A stretch of 64,000 nucleotides of DNA from JAGWBJ01 sp034423015 (GTDB lineage Bacteria; Chloroflexota; Dehalococcoidia; Lucifugimonadales; JAGWBF01). Under the pieces are notes generated by a model. The model made no database searches. It saw only the letters and a list, made by a program, of their open reading frames with translations, and was not told where the DNA came from. Positions 24,221 through 32,736 of the stretch are shown piece by piece. Each line of letters starts with the position of its first letter. Position 1 is the first letter of the stretch. The DNA lies in assembly GCA_034423015.1 (NCBI GenBank), contig DAOUJG010000055.1, positions 1 through 64,000 on the forward strand, given 5' to 3'. The position numbers and the translations under genes were made by a program.

Positions 24221-25120
24221 GTGAATTCCCAAGAGGCCGGTCTATCCCTTTTCGATGCCGCGAGGGCCATGGGCGTACGCTTCACCATGGAGCGGCAGCC
24301 CGAGGACCGGCACGTCCTGGCCAACGGCCTGCGGTTTCACTACCTCGACTGGGGCAACGAGGGGGCCGACACCATCCTCTTCCTCCACGGGGCCCTGCAG
24401 CAGGGCCATAGCTGGGACTTCGTGTCCCTCTCCCTATGCGGCGACTACCACGTGCTGGCCCTGGACGCCCGGGGCCACGGCGACACGGAATGGGCCCCCG
24501 ACGGCGACTACTCGCTGGATGCGCATCAGCGGGACCTGGACGCCCTGGTTGACGCCCTGGGCCTGCGCCGCTTCATACTGGTGGGCCATTCCATGGGAGG
24601 ACGCAACGCCTACGTGTTCGCGTCGCGCAGACCGGACACCATCAAGGCGCTGGCCGTGGTGGACACGGGCCCGGAGATGGGACGGGCGGGCGAGTCCAGG
24701 ATCCGGACCTTTCGCGAGCTGCCCGACGAGCTGGACTCCTACGAGGAGTTTGCAGACCGGGTCCAGTCGTACACCGGCAGGCCTCGAGAGCAGGTGCTGG
24801 GGGCCCTCAAATACAGCATCAGGCAGAGGGACGACGGGAAGTGGACCTGGAAGTATGACAAGGCGCTCAGGGCTCCGGGATTTCGCCCACCGAGCTGGAG
24901 CAGCGACCGCCTGTGGGAGTGCGTCGGCCGGGTCCGCTGCCCGACCCTGCTGGTACGGGGCGGAGACAGCGACTTCTTCCGTCCCGAGGTGATGGACAGG
25001 ATGTTGCAGATGGTCCCAGGGAGCACCGGGGCCGTGGTGCCCGGGGCCGGGCACCTGGTCGCGGGGGACAAGCCGGCCGAGTTCGTCGTGGCCCTACGTA
25101 CGCTTCTGGACCGGGTCTGA
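24221..25120 (+). CDS. Alpha/beta hydrolase
   Basis: 299 residues; GTG start with GGGGAGC upstream. ILFLHGALQQGHSWD (oxyanion HG), LALDARGHGDTEWA, then the nucleophile elbow VGHSMGG with Ser124, an Asp in LVRGGDSDFFRPE (about 248) and the catalytic His in VPGAGHLVAGDKP (about 276). A standard monomeric fold-family enzyme; it could be an esterase, C-C hydrolase or haloperoxidase-like protein. The acid after the GGDSD strand does not help choose. Single gene, convergent with the DtxR gene 5 nt away. Confidence 0.88.
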   Translation: MNSQEAGLSLFDAARAMGVRFTMERQPEDRHVLANGLRFHYLDWGNEGADTILFLHGALQQGHSWDFVSLSLCGDYHVLALDARGHGDTEWAPDGDYSLDAHQRDLDALVDALGLRRFILVGHSMGGRNAYVFASRRPDTIKALAVVDTGPEMGRAGESRIRTFRELPDELDSYEEFADRVQSYTGRPREQVLGALKYSIRQRDDGKWTWKYDKALRAPGFRPPSWSSDRLWECVGRVRCPTLLVRGGDSDFFRPEVMDRMLQMVPGSTGAVVPGAGHLVAGDKPAEFVVALRTLLDRV

Positions 25121-25125
25121 CCCGC

Positions 25126-25800
25126 CTAGCTGCGCACCATGACCATGGCGGCCACCTCGGTGCCCAGCACCACGTCGGAGCCATCCACCACCAAGGTGAT
25201 CGTGCCCTTGTAGGGAGCGATCTCCCTCACCTCCACGCTTGCTCCCGGCCTCACCCCGGTCTCGTCGAAGAACTCCAGTAGCTGCGGGTCCTCTTCGGGG
25301 ACCTGCTCCACGACGGTGGTATCCCCCTGGTCGGTCTCGCTCAGCGGCTTCACCGCCGGCGGCTCGATCCCATCGCTGTAGCCGGGTATGGGAGCGCCGA
25401 AGGGGTTGACGGTGGGATATCCCAGCGAGGCGGCCAGCTTCGTCTCCACATACTCAGAGATGGCATGCTCCAGCCGGTGGGCCTCCATGTGGGCCCGGGG
25501 CCACTCGACCCCCAGGAGCTGGGTGAGCATGCACTCGGCCAGGCGGTGACGTCTCACCACCGACTCGCCCACCTGGTTCCCCCGGTCGGTGAAGTGTATC
25601 TCCTTACTGTCGCTAACCTGGATCATCCCCTGCTTCCCAAGCCGTTTCAACGTGCCTGCCACGGTGGCCACCGACACGTCCATGACCTCGGCAAGCCGTG
25701 TGGGAAACACCCGCTCGCCTCGCTCTTTCAGCTTGTATATGGCCTGGAGATAGTTCTCCACGACGACGCTTATCTCCGGCTTTGGCTCCCCCAACAACAT
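25126..25800 (-). CDS. DtxR/MntR-family metal-dependent repressor
   Basis: 224 residues; ATG start. N-terminal winged helix (RLAEVMDVSVATVAGTLKRLGKQGMI), dimerisation/metal domain (about 75-140) and a C-terminal SH3-like FeoA domain (about 150-224, ASVEVREIAPYKGTITLVVDG). Compared with DtxR from memory, the ancillary-site His79, His98, Glu105 and His106 are kept, but Met10 corresponds to Asn and Cys102 to His in AHMEAHRLEHAIS. Metal preference (Fe or Mn) therefore cannot be assigned by simple rules. Next to an Fe3+-type ABC transporter and a ferritin-like exporter, an iron regulator is the natural reading. Confidence 0.9.
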   Translation of the reverse strand: MLLGEPKPEISVVVENYLQAIYKLKERGERVFPTRLAEVMDVSVATVAGTLKRLGKQGMIQVSDSKEIHFTDRGNQVGESVVRRHRLAECMLTQLLGVEWPRAHMEAHRLEHAISEYVETKLAASLGYPTVNPFGAPIPGYSDGIEPPAVKPLSETDQGDTTVVEQVPEEDPQLLEFFDETGVRPGASVEVREIAPYKGTITLVVDGSDVVLGTEVAAMVMVRS

Positions 25801-25871
25801 ATCTGCACTAGCCTTCCTGATCGTATTTCACAAGCGGCCGCCCGGCTCTTTCAGGTGGCCGAATCGGACCC

Positions 25872-25901
25872 ATTATATCCGGTCTCATACCGGCCGTACA
25901 A
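25872..25901 (-). promoter_or_regulatory. Promoter of the DtxR-family gene, with palindrome
   Basis: Minus strand TTGTAC (25901-25896), 18-nt spacer, perfect TATAAT (25877-25872). The spacer holds CCGGT-N5-ACCGG (25879-25893), a possible repressor site. The leader is about 65 nt. Confidence 0.6.
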
Positions 25902-25992
25902 CTCGTACAAAAACCGCGGCAAAAGACGGCCGGCTTCCAGGCAGCGTCATCCAGGGCCGGTGGAGTGGCCGCACATATTGGCGCCTTTAGTG

Positions 25993-26021
25993 TTGACATA
26001 TGAAATTCATTAGGATACACT
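25993..26021 (+). promoter_or_regulatory. Promoter of the iron ABC transporter, with palindrome in spacer
   Basis: Consensus TTGACA (25993-25998), 17 nt, TACACT (26016-26021). The spacer contains the perfect palindrome ATGAATTCAT with one central A (ATGAA-A-TTCAT, 26000-26010), well placed to block RNA polymerase if bound. The divergent DtxR-family protein is the obvious candidate. Confidence 0.65.
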
Positions 26022-26048
26022 GCCTCCCCGGAGTCGAAGACCAGACCG

Positions 26049-26100
26049 GGTCCCCGAGCAGATTCGGGGACCGGTCCGCCGGGTCGTCAGCCGGACCCGG
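26049..26100 (+). promoter_or_regulatory. Two hairpins in the ABC transporter leader
   Basis: GGTCCCCGA (26049-26057) pairs with TCGGGGACC (26064-26072) around a 6-nt loop. CCGGGTC (26079-26085) pairs with GACCCGG (26094-26100) around an 8-nt loop. Both stems are perfect and lie between the presumed start (about 26028) and the gene. No known riboswitch was recognised. Confidence 0.5.
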
Positions 26101-26146
26101 AAGGGACATTGGCCCTGCTGAGAGGGCCGGGGGGCGTCTCGTAATT

Positions 26147-27844
26147 ATGGTTGGGGCCGCAAAGTCGCTGGCCGGCGGGGTCCTGTCCCGGATCGGCAAC
26201 GGTAGGCGGCCAGGCCAGACCCCCACTGCCCTGTGGACGGTCACCCTGACGATCGCCGTGGCCGTGACCATGCCCGTCGTCTATCTGGCCGTACGGACCT
26301 TCGACGACGGCGAGGCGGCGTGGGACATCATCTTCCGCTCCCGCACCGCCGAGATCCTCCTGCGGTCCATACTGCTGATAGTCTGCGTCACCGCTGGGTC
26401 GATCGCCCTCGCCCTGCCCCTGGCCTGGCTGACCGTCCGTACCGACCTGCCTTTCCGTCGGATGTGGTCGGTGGTCCTGATGCTTCCCCTGGTGATCCCC
26501 AGCTACATAGGCGGGTTTCTGGTGGTCGTCGTCCTGGGGCCCAGGGGCATGCTCCAGCAGCTCCTGGACGGCCCCTTTGGCGTGACCCGCTTGCCGGAGA
26601 TCTACGGCCTTGCCGGGGCCGCGCTGACCCTGACGCTGCTGAGCTATCCATACGTACTGATCACCGTCAGGGCGGCCCTGTGGCGGTTGGACCCGGGACT
26701 GGAGGAGAGCTCGCGGGGGCTGGGGCTGGGCAGCTGGGCCACCTTCCGGCGGGTAACGATGCCCCTGCTGCGCCCATCCATCGCGGCGGGAGCGGTGCTG
26801 GTGGCCCTGTACACGTTGAGCGACTTCGGGGCCGTTTCCCTGCTGCGCTACGAGACCTTCACCTGGGCCATCTACACCCAGTACGAGTCTGCCTTCGACC
26901 GGACCATCGCGGCGGCCCTTTCCCTGGTCCTGGTGCTGGTGGCCGTGGGAATATTGCTGTTGGAGGCGGGCTTCCGGGCACGCTCCCGGTACCACCGCAT
27001 CGGTGTCGGCGCCGCCCGCCCCCCGGGGCTGGCCCGCCTGGGACGCTGGCGTTGGCCCGCCGCCGGTCTGTGCGCCGCGGTCATCCTCTTCTCGATGGTC
27101 CTGCCCCTATCGGTCCTGGTCTACTGGGTAGTGAACGGCGTGTCGTCGGGCGAGCCGCTGGCGTTCGAGTGGTCCGCCGCCTGGAACTCCCTCTACGTAT
27201 CCGCCATCGCTGCGGTGGCGACCGTCGCCGCCGCACTGGCCGTCGCCATCCTGGCGGTGCGCCACCCCGGCCCCATCGCCTCCGTCTGCGAGCGGACAAC
27301 CTACGTGGGCTTCGCCCTGCCCGGCATAGCCGTGGCCCTGGCGCTGGTGTTCTTCGCCATCCGGTACGCCCTCCCGCTGTACCAGACCCTCGGCCTTCTG
27401 GTGTTCGCCTACGTCGTGCTGTTCCTCTCTCCCGCCGTCGGCAGCGTCAGGGCCTCCCTGTTACAGGTCAATCCCAGGGTCGAGGAAGCGGCCCTCAGCC
27501 TGGGACGCCGGCCCATACAGGTGATCGCCGAGGTAACCCTGCCCCTGGTGAGGCCTGGGCTGGTGGCGGGAGCTGCCCTGGTATTCCTGTTGACCATGAA
27601 GGAGCTGCCAGCCACGCTGATACTGGGGCCGATAGGGTTCAATACACTGGCGACCGTCATATGGTCCGCGGCCTCCGAGTCCTTCTTCGCCAGGGCTGCC
27701 GCGCCGGCCCTGGTCCTGGTGGCGCTGTCTGCGGCTCCCCTGGCTTTCCTGGTCCTGCGGGAGCGCAGGCTGCAGGCGCCCCTCTCGGCCGCCAGGAGGG
27801 AAAGCCGGTCCCAACGCCGGGAGATTGACTTTGTCCGTGGCTGA
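26147..27844 (+). CDS. Iron(III)-type ABC transporter permease (FbpB/AfuB-like)
   Basis: 565 residues from ATG 26147. The frame is open back to 26000, but the promoter makes a start that far upstream impossible, and no strong ribosome site marks the chosen ATG. Two homologous permease halves of about six helices each: the first ends in the EAA loop LDPGLEESSRGLGLGSWATFRRVTMPLLRPS (about 180-210), the second in VNPRVEEAALSLGRRPIQVIAEVTLPLVRPG (about 435-465). This duplicated form is typical of Fe3+ and some thiamine/polyamine importers. The 3' end overlaps the ATPase gene by 20 nt. The periplasmic binding protein is not in the window. Confidence 0.88.
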   Translation: MVGAAKSLAGGVLSRIGNGRRPGQTPTALWTVTLTIAVAVTMPVVYLAVRTFDDGEAAWDIIFRSRTAEILLRSILLIVCVTAGSIALALPLAWLTVRTDLPFRRMWSVVLMLPLVIPSYIGGFLVVVVLGPRGMLQQLLDGPFGVTRLPEIYGLAGAALTLTLLSYPYVLITVRAALWRLDPGLEESSRGLGLGSWATFRRVTMPLLRPSIAAGAVLVALYTLSDFGAVSLLRYETFTWAIYTQYESAFDRTIAAALSLVLVLVAVGILLLEAGFRARSRYHRIGVGAARPPGLARLGRWRWPAAGLCAAVILFSMVLPLSVLVYWVVNGVSSGEPLAFEWSAAWNSLYVSAIAAVATVAAALAVAILAVRHPGPIASVCERTTYVGFALPGIAVALALVFFAIRYALPLYQTLGLLVFAYVVLFLSPAVGSVRASLLQVNPRVEEAALSLGRRPIQVIAEVTLPLVRPGLVAGAALVFLLTMKELPATLILGPIGFNTLATVIWSAASESFFARAAAPALVLVALSAAPLAFLVLRERRLQAPLSAARRESRSQRREIDFVRG

Positions 27845-28985
27845 CACTCGGCTTGTCTCCGAGCACACCACCGACGGACCCCGTAGGGAGGTGGCTGTGG
27901 GCCATCCGCCAATCCGGTGCGACGGGCTGAGCAAGTCTTTCGGCGAGATCGGTGCCCTGCGGAACGTGACCCTGACGCTGGAGGAAGGGGAAGTCCTCGC
28001 CCTGGTGGGTCCCAGCGGCAGCGGCAAGTCCACCCTGCTCCGCCTGGTGGCGGGGTTTGAATCGCCCGACGCCGGGACCATCGCTCTCCGCGGGCGGGTG
28101 ATATCCGGCGCCGGCGACTGGGTGCCTCCCGAGGAACGTCGCCTGGGCATGGTGTTCCAGGACTACGCCCTCTTCCCACACATGACGGTCCACGAGAACG
28201 TGGCCTTCGGGCTGAAGGACCGCTCTAGGAGAGACAGAGAAGACCGGGCCATGGCCATGCTGGGCATGGTCCACCTCTCTGAGATGGGCGGCAGGTATCC
28301 CTACGAGCTCTCGGGGGGAGAGCAGCAGCGGGTGGCGCTGGCGCGATCCCTGGCCGCGGAGCCCCGGGCCCTGCTGCTGGACGAGCCCTTCAGCAACCTG
28401 GACCCCCATCTGCGGGCGGGCCTCCGCGTGGAGGTCAGGAGCATCCTCCGCTCCAGCGGCGTCTCCGCCATATACGTCACTCACGACCAGGAGGAGGCTC
28501 TGTTCATGGGAGACAGGGTGGCCGTCCTCAACGCGGGAGCGCTGGAGCAGGTGGGGAGCCCCGAGGAGATGTTCCACCGCCCCCGGTCCAAGTTCGTGGC
28601 GCGGTTCCTGGGCACCGCCGACTTCCTCAGGGCCCGCAGGGTGGGCGGCTGCCTCGAGACCGAGATCGGCCTGCTCGAAGGGCCCGAGGGCCTGCGCGAG
28701 GGCGCGGTGGTGGATGTGGGGGTGCGGCCAGACGATGTGGCCATGGGCCGCGACGCCAACGGCTTGGGTGTGGTGATCGGGCGGGTGTTCCGCGGGACCC
28801 ACTACCTGTACACCGTGGAGCTACCCTCGGGCGCACAGGTCCGCAGCCTCCAGCACCACACCGCCCACTACGACGACGGAGAGGCGGTCGACGTGCGGCT
28901 GGAGCCAGACCAGTCGTTGATGTGCTTCCTGGTCGACGACGCCGGGGAGACCGGCCTTACCGCCCGCACCATCCCTGCCCGATAG
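27825..28985 (+). CDS. ABC transporter ATP-binding protein (Fe3+/POT type)
   Basis: 386 residues; TTG start inside the permease 3' end. Walker A GPSGSGKST (62-70), Q-loop VFQDYALFPHMTV, signature LSGGEQQRVALARSLA (about 158-173), Walker B ALLLDEPFSNLD and the switch His in YVTHDQEEAL. A C-terminal TOBE-like regulatory domain (about 260-386, VGVRPDDVAMG) as in FbpC, PotA and MalK. Drives import with the permease. Iron is inferred from neighbours; polyamine or thiamine remain possible. Confidence 0.92.
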   Translation: MTLSVADTRLVSEHTTDGPRREVAVGHPPIRCDGLSKSFGEIGALRNVTLTLEEGEVLALVGPSGSGKSTLLRLVAGFESPDAGTIALRGRVISGAGDWVPPEERRLGMVFQDYALFPHMTVHENVAFGLKDRSRRDREDRAMAMLGMVHLSEMGGRYPYELSGGEQQRVALARSLAAEPRALLLDEPFSNLDPHLRAGLRVEVRSILRSSGVSAIYVTHDQEEALFMGDRVAVLNAGALEQVGSPEEMFHRPRSKFVARFLGTADFLRARRVGGCLETEIGLLEGPEGLREGAVVDVGVRPDDVAMGRDANGLGVVIGRVFRGTHYLYTVELPSGAQVRSLQHHTAHYDDGEAVDVRLEPDQSLMCFLVDDAGETGLTARTIPAR

Positions 28986-28992
28986 CCGCCGG

Positions 28993-29011
28993 CCGGCCTC
29001 TCACGGGCCGG
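28993..29011. terminator. Hairpin between convergent iron genes
   Basis: CCGGCC (28993-28998), 7-nt loop, GGCCGG (29006-29011) in the 33-nt gap between the ABC ATPase stop and the convergent ferritin-like/VIT gene. It could stop transcription from both sides; no long T tract. Confidence 0.45.
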
Positions 29012-29018
29012 ACTAACT

Positions 29019-30218
29019 TCAGACGATAAGCCCAAGGCCGAACCCGGCCCCGGCGGACACGGCCCCGATGGACAGCACCTCCAAGCCCTGCAGCACCGGC
29101 GACTGCCTGACGATGCGCCCCTTCCCGATGCCGAGGGCGAAGAGGCCTGTCAAGGTGGCGGCCACGGAGGCGGTGATGGCGACGTTGCCCCCGGTGAAGA
29201 AATAGGGCAGCACCGGCACCATCGCCCCGGCGATGAACGCCGCGCTCATGGTCAGCGCATCCTTGACGGGGTTCACCGTATCTTCGTAGCTCAGTCCCAG
29301 CTCCTTCTCCACCATGGTCGTAAGCCACAGGTCCTTGTCGGCGGCGATGTGCTCGGCCACTCCCTTGGCCTCCTCGAAGCTCAACCCCTCCCGCTGGTAC
29401 AGGACCACCAGCTCGGCAAGCTCCTCGGCGGGATGCTCGGCAAGCTCCGCAGCCTCCTTCTCTATCTCGGCCCTCTGCACGTCCTGCTCGGCGCGGGACC
29501 CCAGGTAAGCGCCGGTGCCCATGGATATCACGCCCGCCAGGGCGCCCGCCAGCCCGGCCACCAGGATGATGGGGTTGTCGGCCCCGGCCACGGCGACGCC
29601 GGTAACCAGCGCAACGGTGCTCACCAAGCCGTCCTGGGCCCCGAAGACCACCTCACGAATGCGCCCTGCGGCGGCTACCCGCCAGCGCTCTCCCTCGACT
29701 TCCTGCCTGGCCCTGGCGTAGGTGGGCGACGCCTCGGGTTCGACCACCTGCAGGGGCTCCGGCCGCCTCACCGCTCCGGCGCCCCCGTCGGCTGCCGCCT
29801 CGGCTGCCGGCCCCTGCCTGGCCTCCAACTCCTCCAGGGCCTTGGTGAAGACCTCTAGGTGGTGCCTCTCCCGGTCCATGGCCAGGGTGAAAGTGTCCGC
29901 CGCGTCCATGCGCCCGTCGTCCAGGGCGTCCTTGACCATGCGGGGATACATGGTGCTGATCTCCTTGGACTCGCCGGTGACGACGTTCCTCAGGTTCTCG
30001 AGACTGGAGCGGACCTCCCCCGACACCCTCAGGTGGTTCATCCCGTGAATGGTCTCCGCCCCGGCCACCTCCTGGAAGACCTGGGCCACCTCGGGGTATC
30101 CCTCCTCCAGGGCCTTGTGGGCGTAGGCGCTGTACTTCAGGTGGGCCATCGCTTCGCTGACGATGGCGTTCCAAAGGTTCCGCTCGGTCCTGGTCATGGT
30201 GGAATCAGGGTTTCTCAT
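29019..30218 (-). CDS. Ferritin-like/VIT1 fusion, probable iron (manganese) exporter
   Basis: 399 residues; ATG with GAGGAC upstream. Residues 1-135 are a ferritin-like (erythrin/rubrerythrin) four-helix domain with di-iron motifs such as EAMAHLKYSAYAHKALEEGY, EVAGAETIHGMNHL and MDRERHHLEVFTKALEEL. After a Pro/Ala linker, residues about 180-399 are a VIT1/CCC1 membrane domain: REVVFGAQDGLVSTVALVTGV, AGVISMGTGAYLGSRAEQDV and DALTMSAAFIAGAMVPVLPYFF. The combination is known from MbfA, a membrane ferritin that exports iron and protects against peroxide in alpha-proteobacteria. Here it faces an iron-type importer and repressor. Roles in detail are inferred. Confidence 0.9.
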   Translation of the reverse strand: MRNPDSTMTRTERNLWNAIVSEAMAHLKYSAYAHKALEEGYPEVAQVFQEVAGAETIHGMNHLRVSGEVRSSLENLRNVVTGESKEISTMYPRMVKDALDDGRMDAADTFTLAMDRERHHLEVFTKALEELEARQGPAAEAAADGGAGAVRRPEPLQVVEPEASPTYARARQEVEGERWRVAAAGRIREVVFGAQDGLVSTVALVTGVAVAGADNPIILVAGLAGALAGVISMGTGAYLGSRAEQDVQRAEIEKEAAELAEHPAEELAELVVLYQREGLSFEEAKGVAEHIAADKDLWLTTMVEKELGLSYEDTVNPVKDALTMSAAFIAGAMVPVLPYFFTGGNVAITASVAATLTGLFALGIGKGRIVRQSPVLQGLEVLSIGAVSAGAGFGLGLIV

Positions 30219-30294
30219 GGCGTCGTCCTCGCGTGGGCACGGCTGTGATGGCGCCGCGTGAAGTGTGCCGAATGGGTGTCGCTCTCTGCGACGG

Positions 30295-31074
30295 CTATAC
30301 GGCCATGATGTGGTAGCCGGCGTCCACGGGTATCACCGAGCCCGTCACGCCGCTGGACAGGTCGCTGCACAGGAACAGGGCCGTCTTGCCCACCTCTTCG
30401 TGGGTGATATTCCGCTCCATGGGCGCCCGCTGGGCGTGCATCTTCTTCATGTCCAGAAACCCGTGGATGCCCCGGGCCGCCAGGGTCTCCAGGGGGCCCG
30501 CCGAGATGGCGTTCACCCTGATGTTCCTGCCCCCGTACTCGGCGGCAAGCTGACGTACCTCGTTCTCCAGCGCCGCCTTGGCGGTGCCCATGATGTTGTA
30601 GCCGGGGAAGACCCGTTCCGACGCCTGGAAGGTCATGGTCACGACGCTGCCTCCCCCGCGGCGCTCCATCAACGGCGCGGCGCCGCGGACCAGGGGCAGC
30701 AGGGAGTAGGCGCTGACATCCAGGGCGACCCGGAAGCCCTCGCGGCCCGTCTTGGAGAAGTCGCCCCCCAGGTCGTCCCGAAGGGCGTAGGCGATGCTGT
30801 GGACCAAAACGTCCAGCCCATCGAACTGCTCCTCCACCCGGGCGAAGACCTCGGCTATCCCGTCGTCGTCGGTAACGTCGCACTCCAGGAGCACGGGGTC
30901 AGTGAGGTCCACGGCCAGCTTCTCGACCCTGCCCTTCAGGCGCTGGTTCTGGTAGGCGAGGGCCAAACGACAGCCCGCCTCGTCCAGCACCCGGGCGATG
31001 GCCCAGGCGATGCTTCGCTCGTTGGCGACGCCGAAGACGAGGGCCGACCGCCCCTTCAGATCTATCGAGTACAG
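30295..31074 (-). CDS. fabI: Enoyl-[acyl-carrier-protein] reductase (NADH), apparent CUG start
   Basis: 259 residues if started at CTG 31074, which is 6 nt after a perfect GGAGG and gives the family N-terminus YSIDLKGRSALVFGVANERSIAW. ATG-based readings further upstream (31188) add about 38 very basic residues foreign to the family. Last step of fatty acid elongation: reduces the trans-2 double bond. NAD motif GVANERSIAWAIA, DVLVHSIAYA, and the active site ERVFPGYNIMGTAKAALE with Tyr and Lys of Y-x6-K. The outer tyrosine of E. coli FabI (its Tyr146) seems to be Phe here (MTFQAS). C-terminal GSVIPVDAGYHIMAV is standard. 34 nt after the nuclease gene. Confidence 0.93.
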   Translation of the reverse strand: MYSIDLKGRSALVFGVANERSIAWAIARVLDEAGCRLALAYQNQRLKGRVEKLAVDLTDPVLLECDVTDDDGIAEVFARVEEQFDGLDVLVHSIAYALRDDLGGDFSKTGREGFRVALDVSAYSLLPLVRGAAPLMERRGGGSVVTMTFQASERVFPGYNIMGTAKAALENEVRQLAAEYGGRNIRVNAISAGPLETLAARGIHGFLDMKKMHAQRAPMERNITHEEVGKTALFLCSDLSSGVTGSVIPVDAGYHIMAV

Positions 31075-31108
31075 CTGACGCCTCCGGTGGTCCGACGGCG
31101 CGGCATGG

Positions 31109-31705
31109 TCACGGCCTCTGCGGCTCCGCCCACATTCCCCTCCGTGCCTGCTTCGCCTCTTCTTCCAGCGCGGCGAAGCACAGGGCATGCTGGTCGTCGG
31201 GCGGGAAAACTACCGCCCGGCCGTGGCCCTCACGCACGATCTCGGCGCCAACCAGTATACCATCGGCATACACGTAGCGCAGCAGCCTGCCGAACCGGTC
31301 CCTGTCCGAGGTGTCCTTCACGAGGAGCACGGACCGGCCTTCCACCAGGCGGCGGTTCAGCTCGGTGGCCTCGGCGCCGAAGGGCTCCGGGGCTTCTCCA
31401 ACCTCGGGGGCGTCGATTCCCACGTACCTGACACGCTCTCCCCCTTCCACGACGATGGTGTCTCCGTCGACGACGCGGGATACCTTGGTCCTGGCCCGCT
31501 CGCCGGGGTCCTGGAAGGCATTGCATCCACCCCCGCTCACCGGGGCCTCCCCTCCTCCCCGGGAGGTGGCCTGGAACACGCCGGAGCACCCCTCGGGGGC
31601 GTCTACCTGGGCGTTGGCCGGACGCCAGCCGGCTGCCATGACCAGGACGAGGGAGATGCACACGGTCCTCAGGGCGGTAGGGACGACCTGCCGCGGGCTA
31701 ACCAA
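31109..31705 (-). CDS. Secreted thermonuclease-like nuclease (SNase fold)
   Basis: 198 residues; TTG start overlapping the end of the LLM gene by 8 nt. N-terminal hydrophobic signal (about 8-25, ending PANA). The nuclease core has KVSRVVDGDTIVVEGGERVRYVGIDAPEVGE (Ca2+ and catalytic Arg/Asp region), an Arg-rich catalytic segment DRDRFGRLLRYVY and EEEAKQARRGMWAE. Two cysteines before the core (SGGGC, EGCSG) could form a disulphide. Hydrolyses DNA/RNA outside the cell, by family knowledge. Confidence 0.88.
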   Translation of the reverse strand: MVSPRQVVPTALRTVCISLVLVMAAGWRPANAQVDAPEGCSGVFQATSRGGGEAPVSGGGCNAFQDPGERARTKVSRVVDGDTIVVEGGERVRYVGIDAPEVGEAPEPFGAEATELNRRLVEGRSVLLVKDTSDRDRFGRLLRYVYADGILVGAEIVREGHGRAVVFPPDDQHALCFAALEEEAKQARRGMWAEPQRP

Positions 31706-32666
31706 TGGCGGGCGCTACCTCGTCGAGGAAGGTGTCCATCTGGCGCTCCTGGTCGAAGGAGGCGAAGCGGACGATGATGGTCCCCGCGCCGGCGTCAACG
31801 TACTGGCGAATGCGCTCCACGGTCCTCTCGGCGGGCCCGCCGAAGGGGCCCCACCGGTCGCCCCAGATGTTGGCCCCGTAATACAGCATCAGGTACCGGT
31901 CGGCCTCCCGGGCGGCCCTCTCTTCGTCGCGGTCCAGGTTCACGGTCATGTAGAAGGCGGACTCCATGGGCTCCGCCTCGCGCCCATACTCGGCCCGGTA
32001 GGCGCGGACCTTGTCGGCCACCATGGCGTACTCATCGGGCGTGTCGGAGATGCCGATGAAGCCGTCCCCCAGCCTGGCGGCCCGGCGGAACTGGGCCTCC
32101 GACCCGGCCCGCCAATGGCACGCCAGCAGGACGGGAACGCCGCCCTCCCGGGGCGGCCTGGGCTCCATGGCGACCTCGTCTAGGTCGAAGTGCCGGCCCG
32201 CAAACGAGACCATCTCCCCAACGCCCAGGCGCTTGGTTATCTCCACCAGCTCGGACAACCTGCCCGCCCTTCGGGATGCGTCGACCCCCGCCGCCCGCCA
32301 CTCCCTCTGCTGGGCGTCATTGAAGGCCCCGCCGACCCCTATGGCCAGCACCGTGCGCCCGCCGGCAATCAGGTCCAGCGTGCCCACCACGTGGGACATC
32401 AGGACCGGATGCCTCAGGGCGGCCAGCATCACGGCGGTGCCAAGGCGCACCCGCTTGGTCCGCGCCGCGACCGCCGCCAGGGTCGTCAACGGCTCCAGTC
32501 TCGGCTTGGCGGTGAGGCTGTCCCCCACCCACACCGAGTCAAGACCGGCCTCCTCGGCCCTCTCGGCCATGGAGAGTATCCCCTCCGCGTTACGTGGCGC
32601 CTCTCCCGTCATGAGGAGACCCCTGGTGGGCAGGAGGACGCCCAGCTTCACTCCCGACGCGGCCAT
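31698..32666 (-). CDS. LLM-class (luciferase-like) F420- or flavin-dependent oxidoreductase
   Basis: 322 residues; ATG with GTGAGG upstream. TIM-barrel of the bacterial luciferase family: KLGVLLPTRGLL, AERAEEAGLDSVWVGDSLT, RLGTAVMLAALRHPVLMSHVVGTLDLIAGGR and GVPVLLACHW. In GC-rich Chloroflexota and Actinobacteria such enzymes mostly use reduced F420. It lies 70 nt after cofC at the end of an F420 synthesis cluster, which supports F420 over FMN. Substrate unknown. Confidence 0.88.
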   Translation of the reverse strand: MAASGVKLGVLLPTRGLLMTGEAPRNAEGILSMAERAEEAGLDSVWVGDSLTAKPRLEPLTTLAAVAARTKRVRLGTAVMLAALRHPVLMSHVVGTLDLIAGGRTVLAIGVGGAFNDAQQREWRAAGVDASRRAGRLSELVEITKRLGVGEMVSFAGRHFDLDEVAMEPRPPREGGVPVLLACHWRAGSEAQFRRAARLGDGFIGISDTPDEYAMVADKVRAYRAEYGREAEPMESAFYMTVNLDRDEERAAREADRYLMLYYGANIWGDRWGPFGGPAERTVERIRQYVDAGAGTIIVRFASFDQERQMDTFLDEVAPAIG

Positions 32667-32736
32667 AGAAACCTCACTCTGTTCAGGATCTCCGTCCCAA
32701 GACCGCCGAAGGGTCGGCCTCTTTCATCAACCGGCA

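Larger units (their letters stand above)
25801..26146. other. 346-base divergent regulatory region of the iron locus
   Basis: Contains back-to-back promoters for the DtxR-type repressor (25872-25901, minus) and the ABC transporter (25993-26021, plus), each with a small palindrome in its spacer. Two hairpins lie in the transporter leader. The 5' part of this stretch is AT-rich relative to the genome. No coding region is convincing before ATG 26147. Confidence 0.5.
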
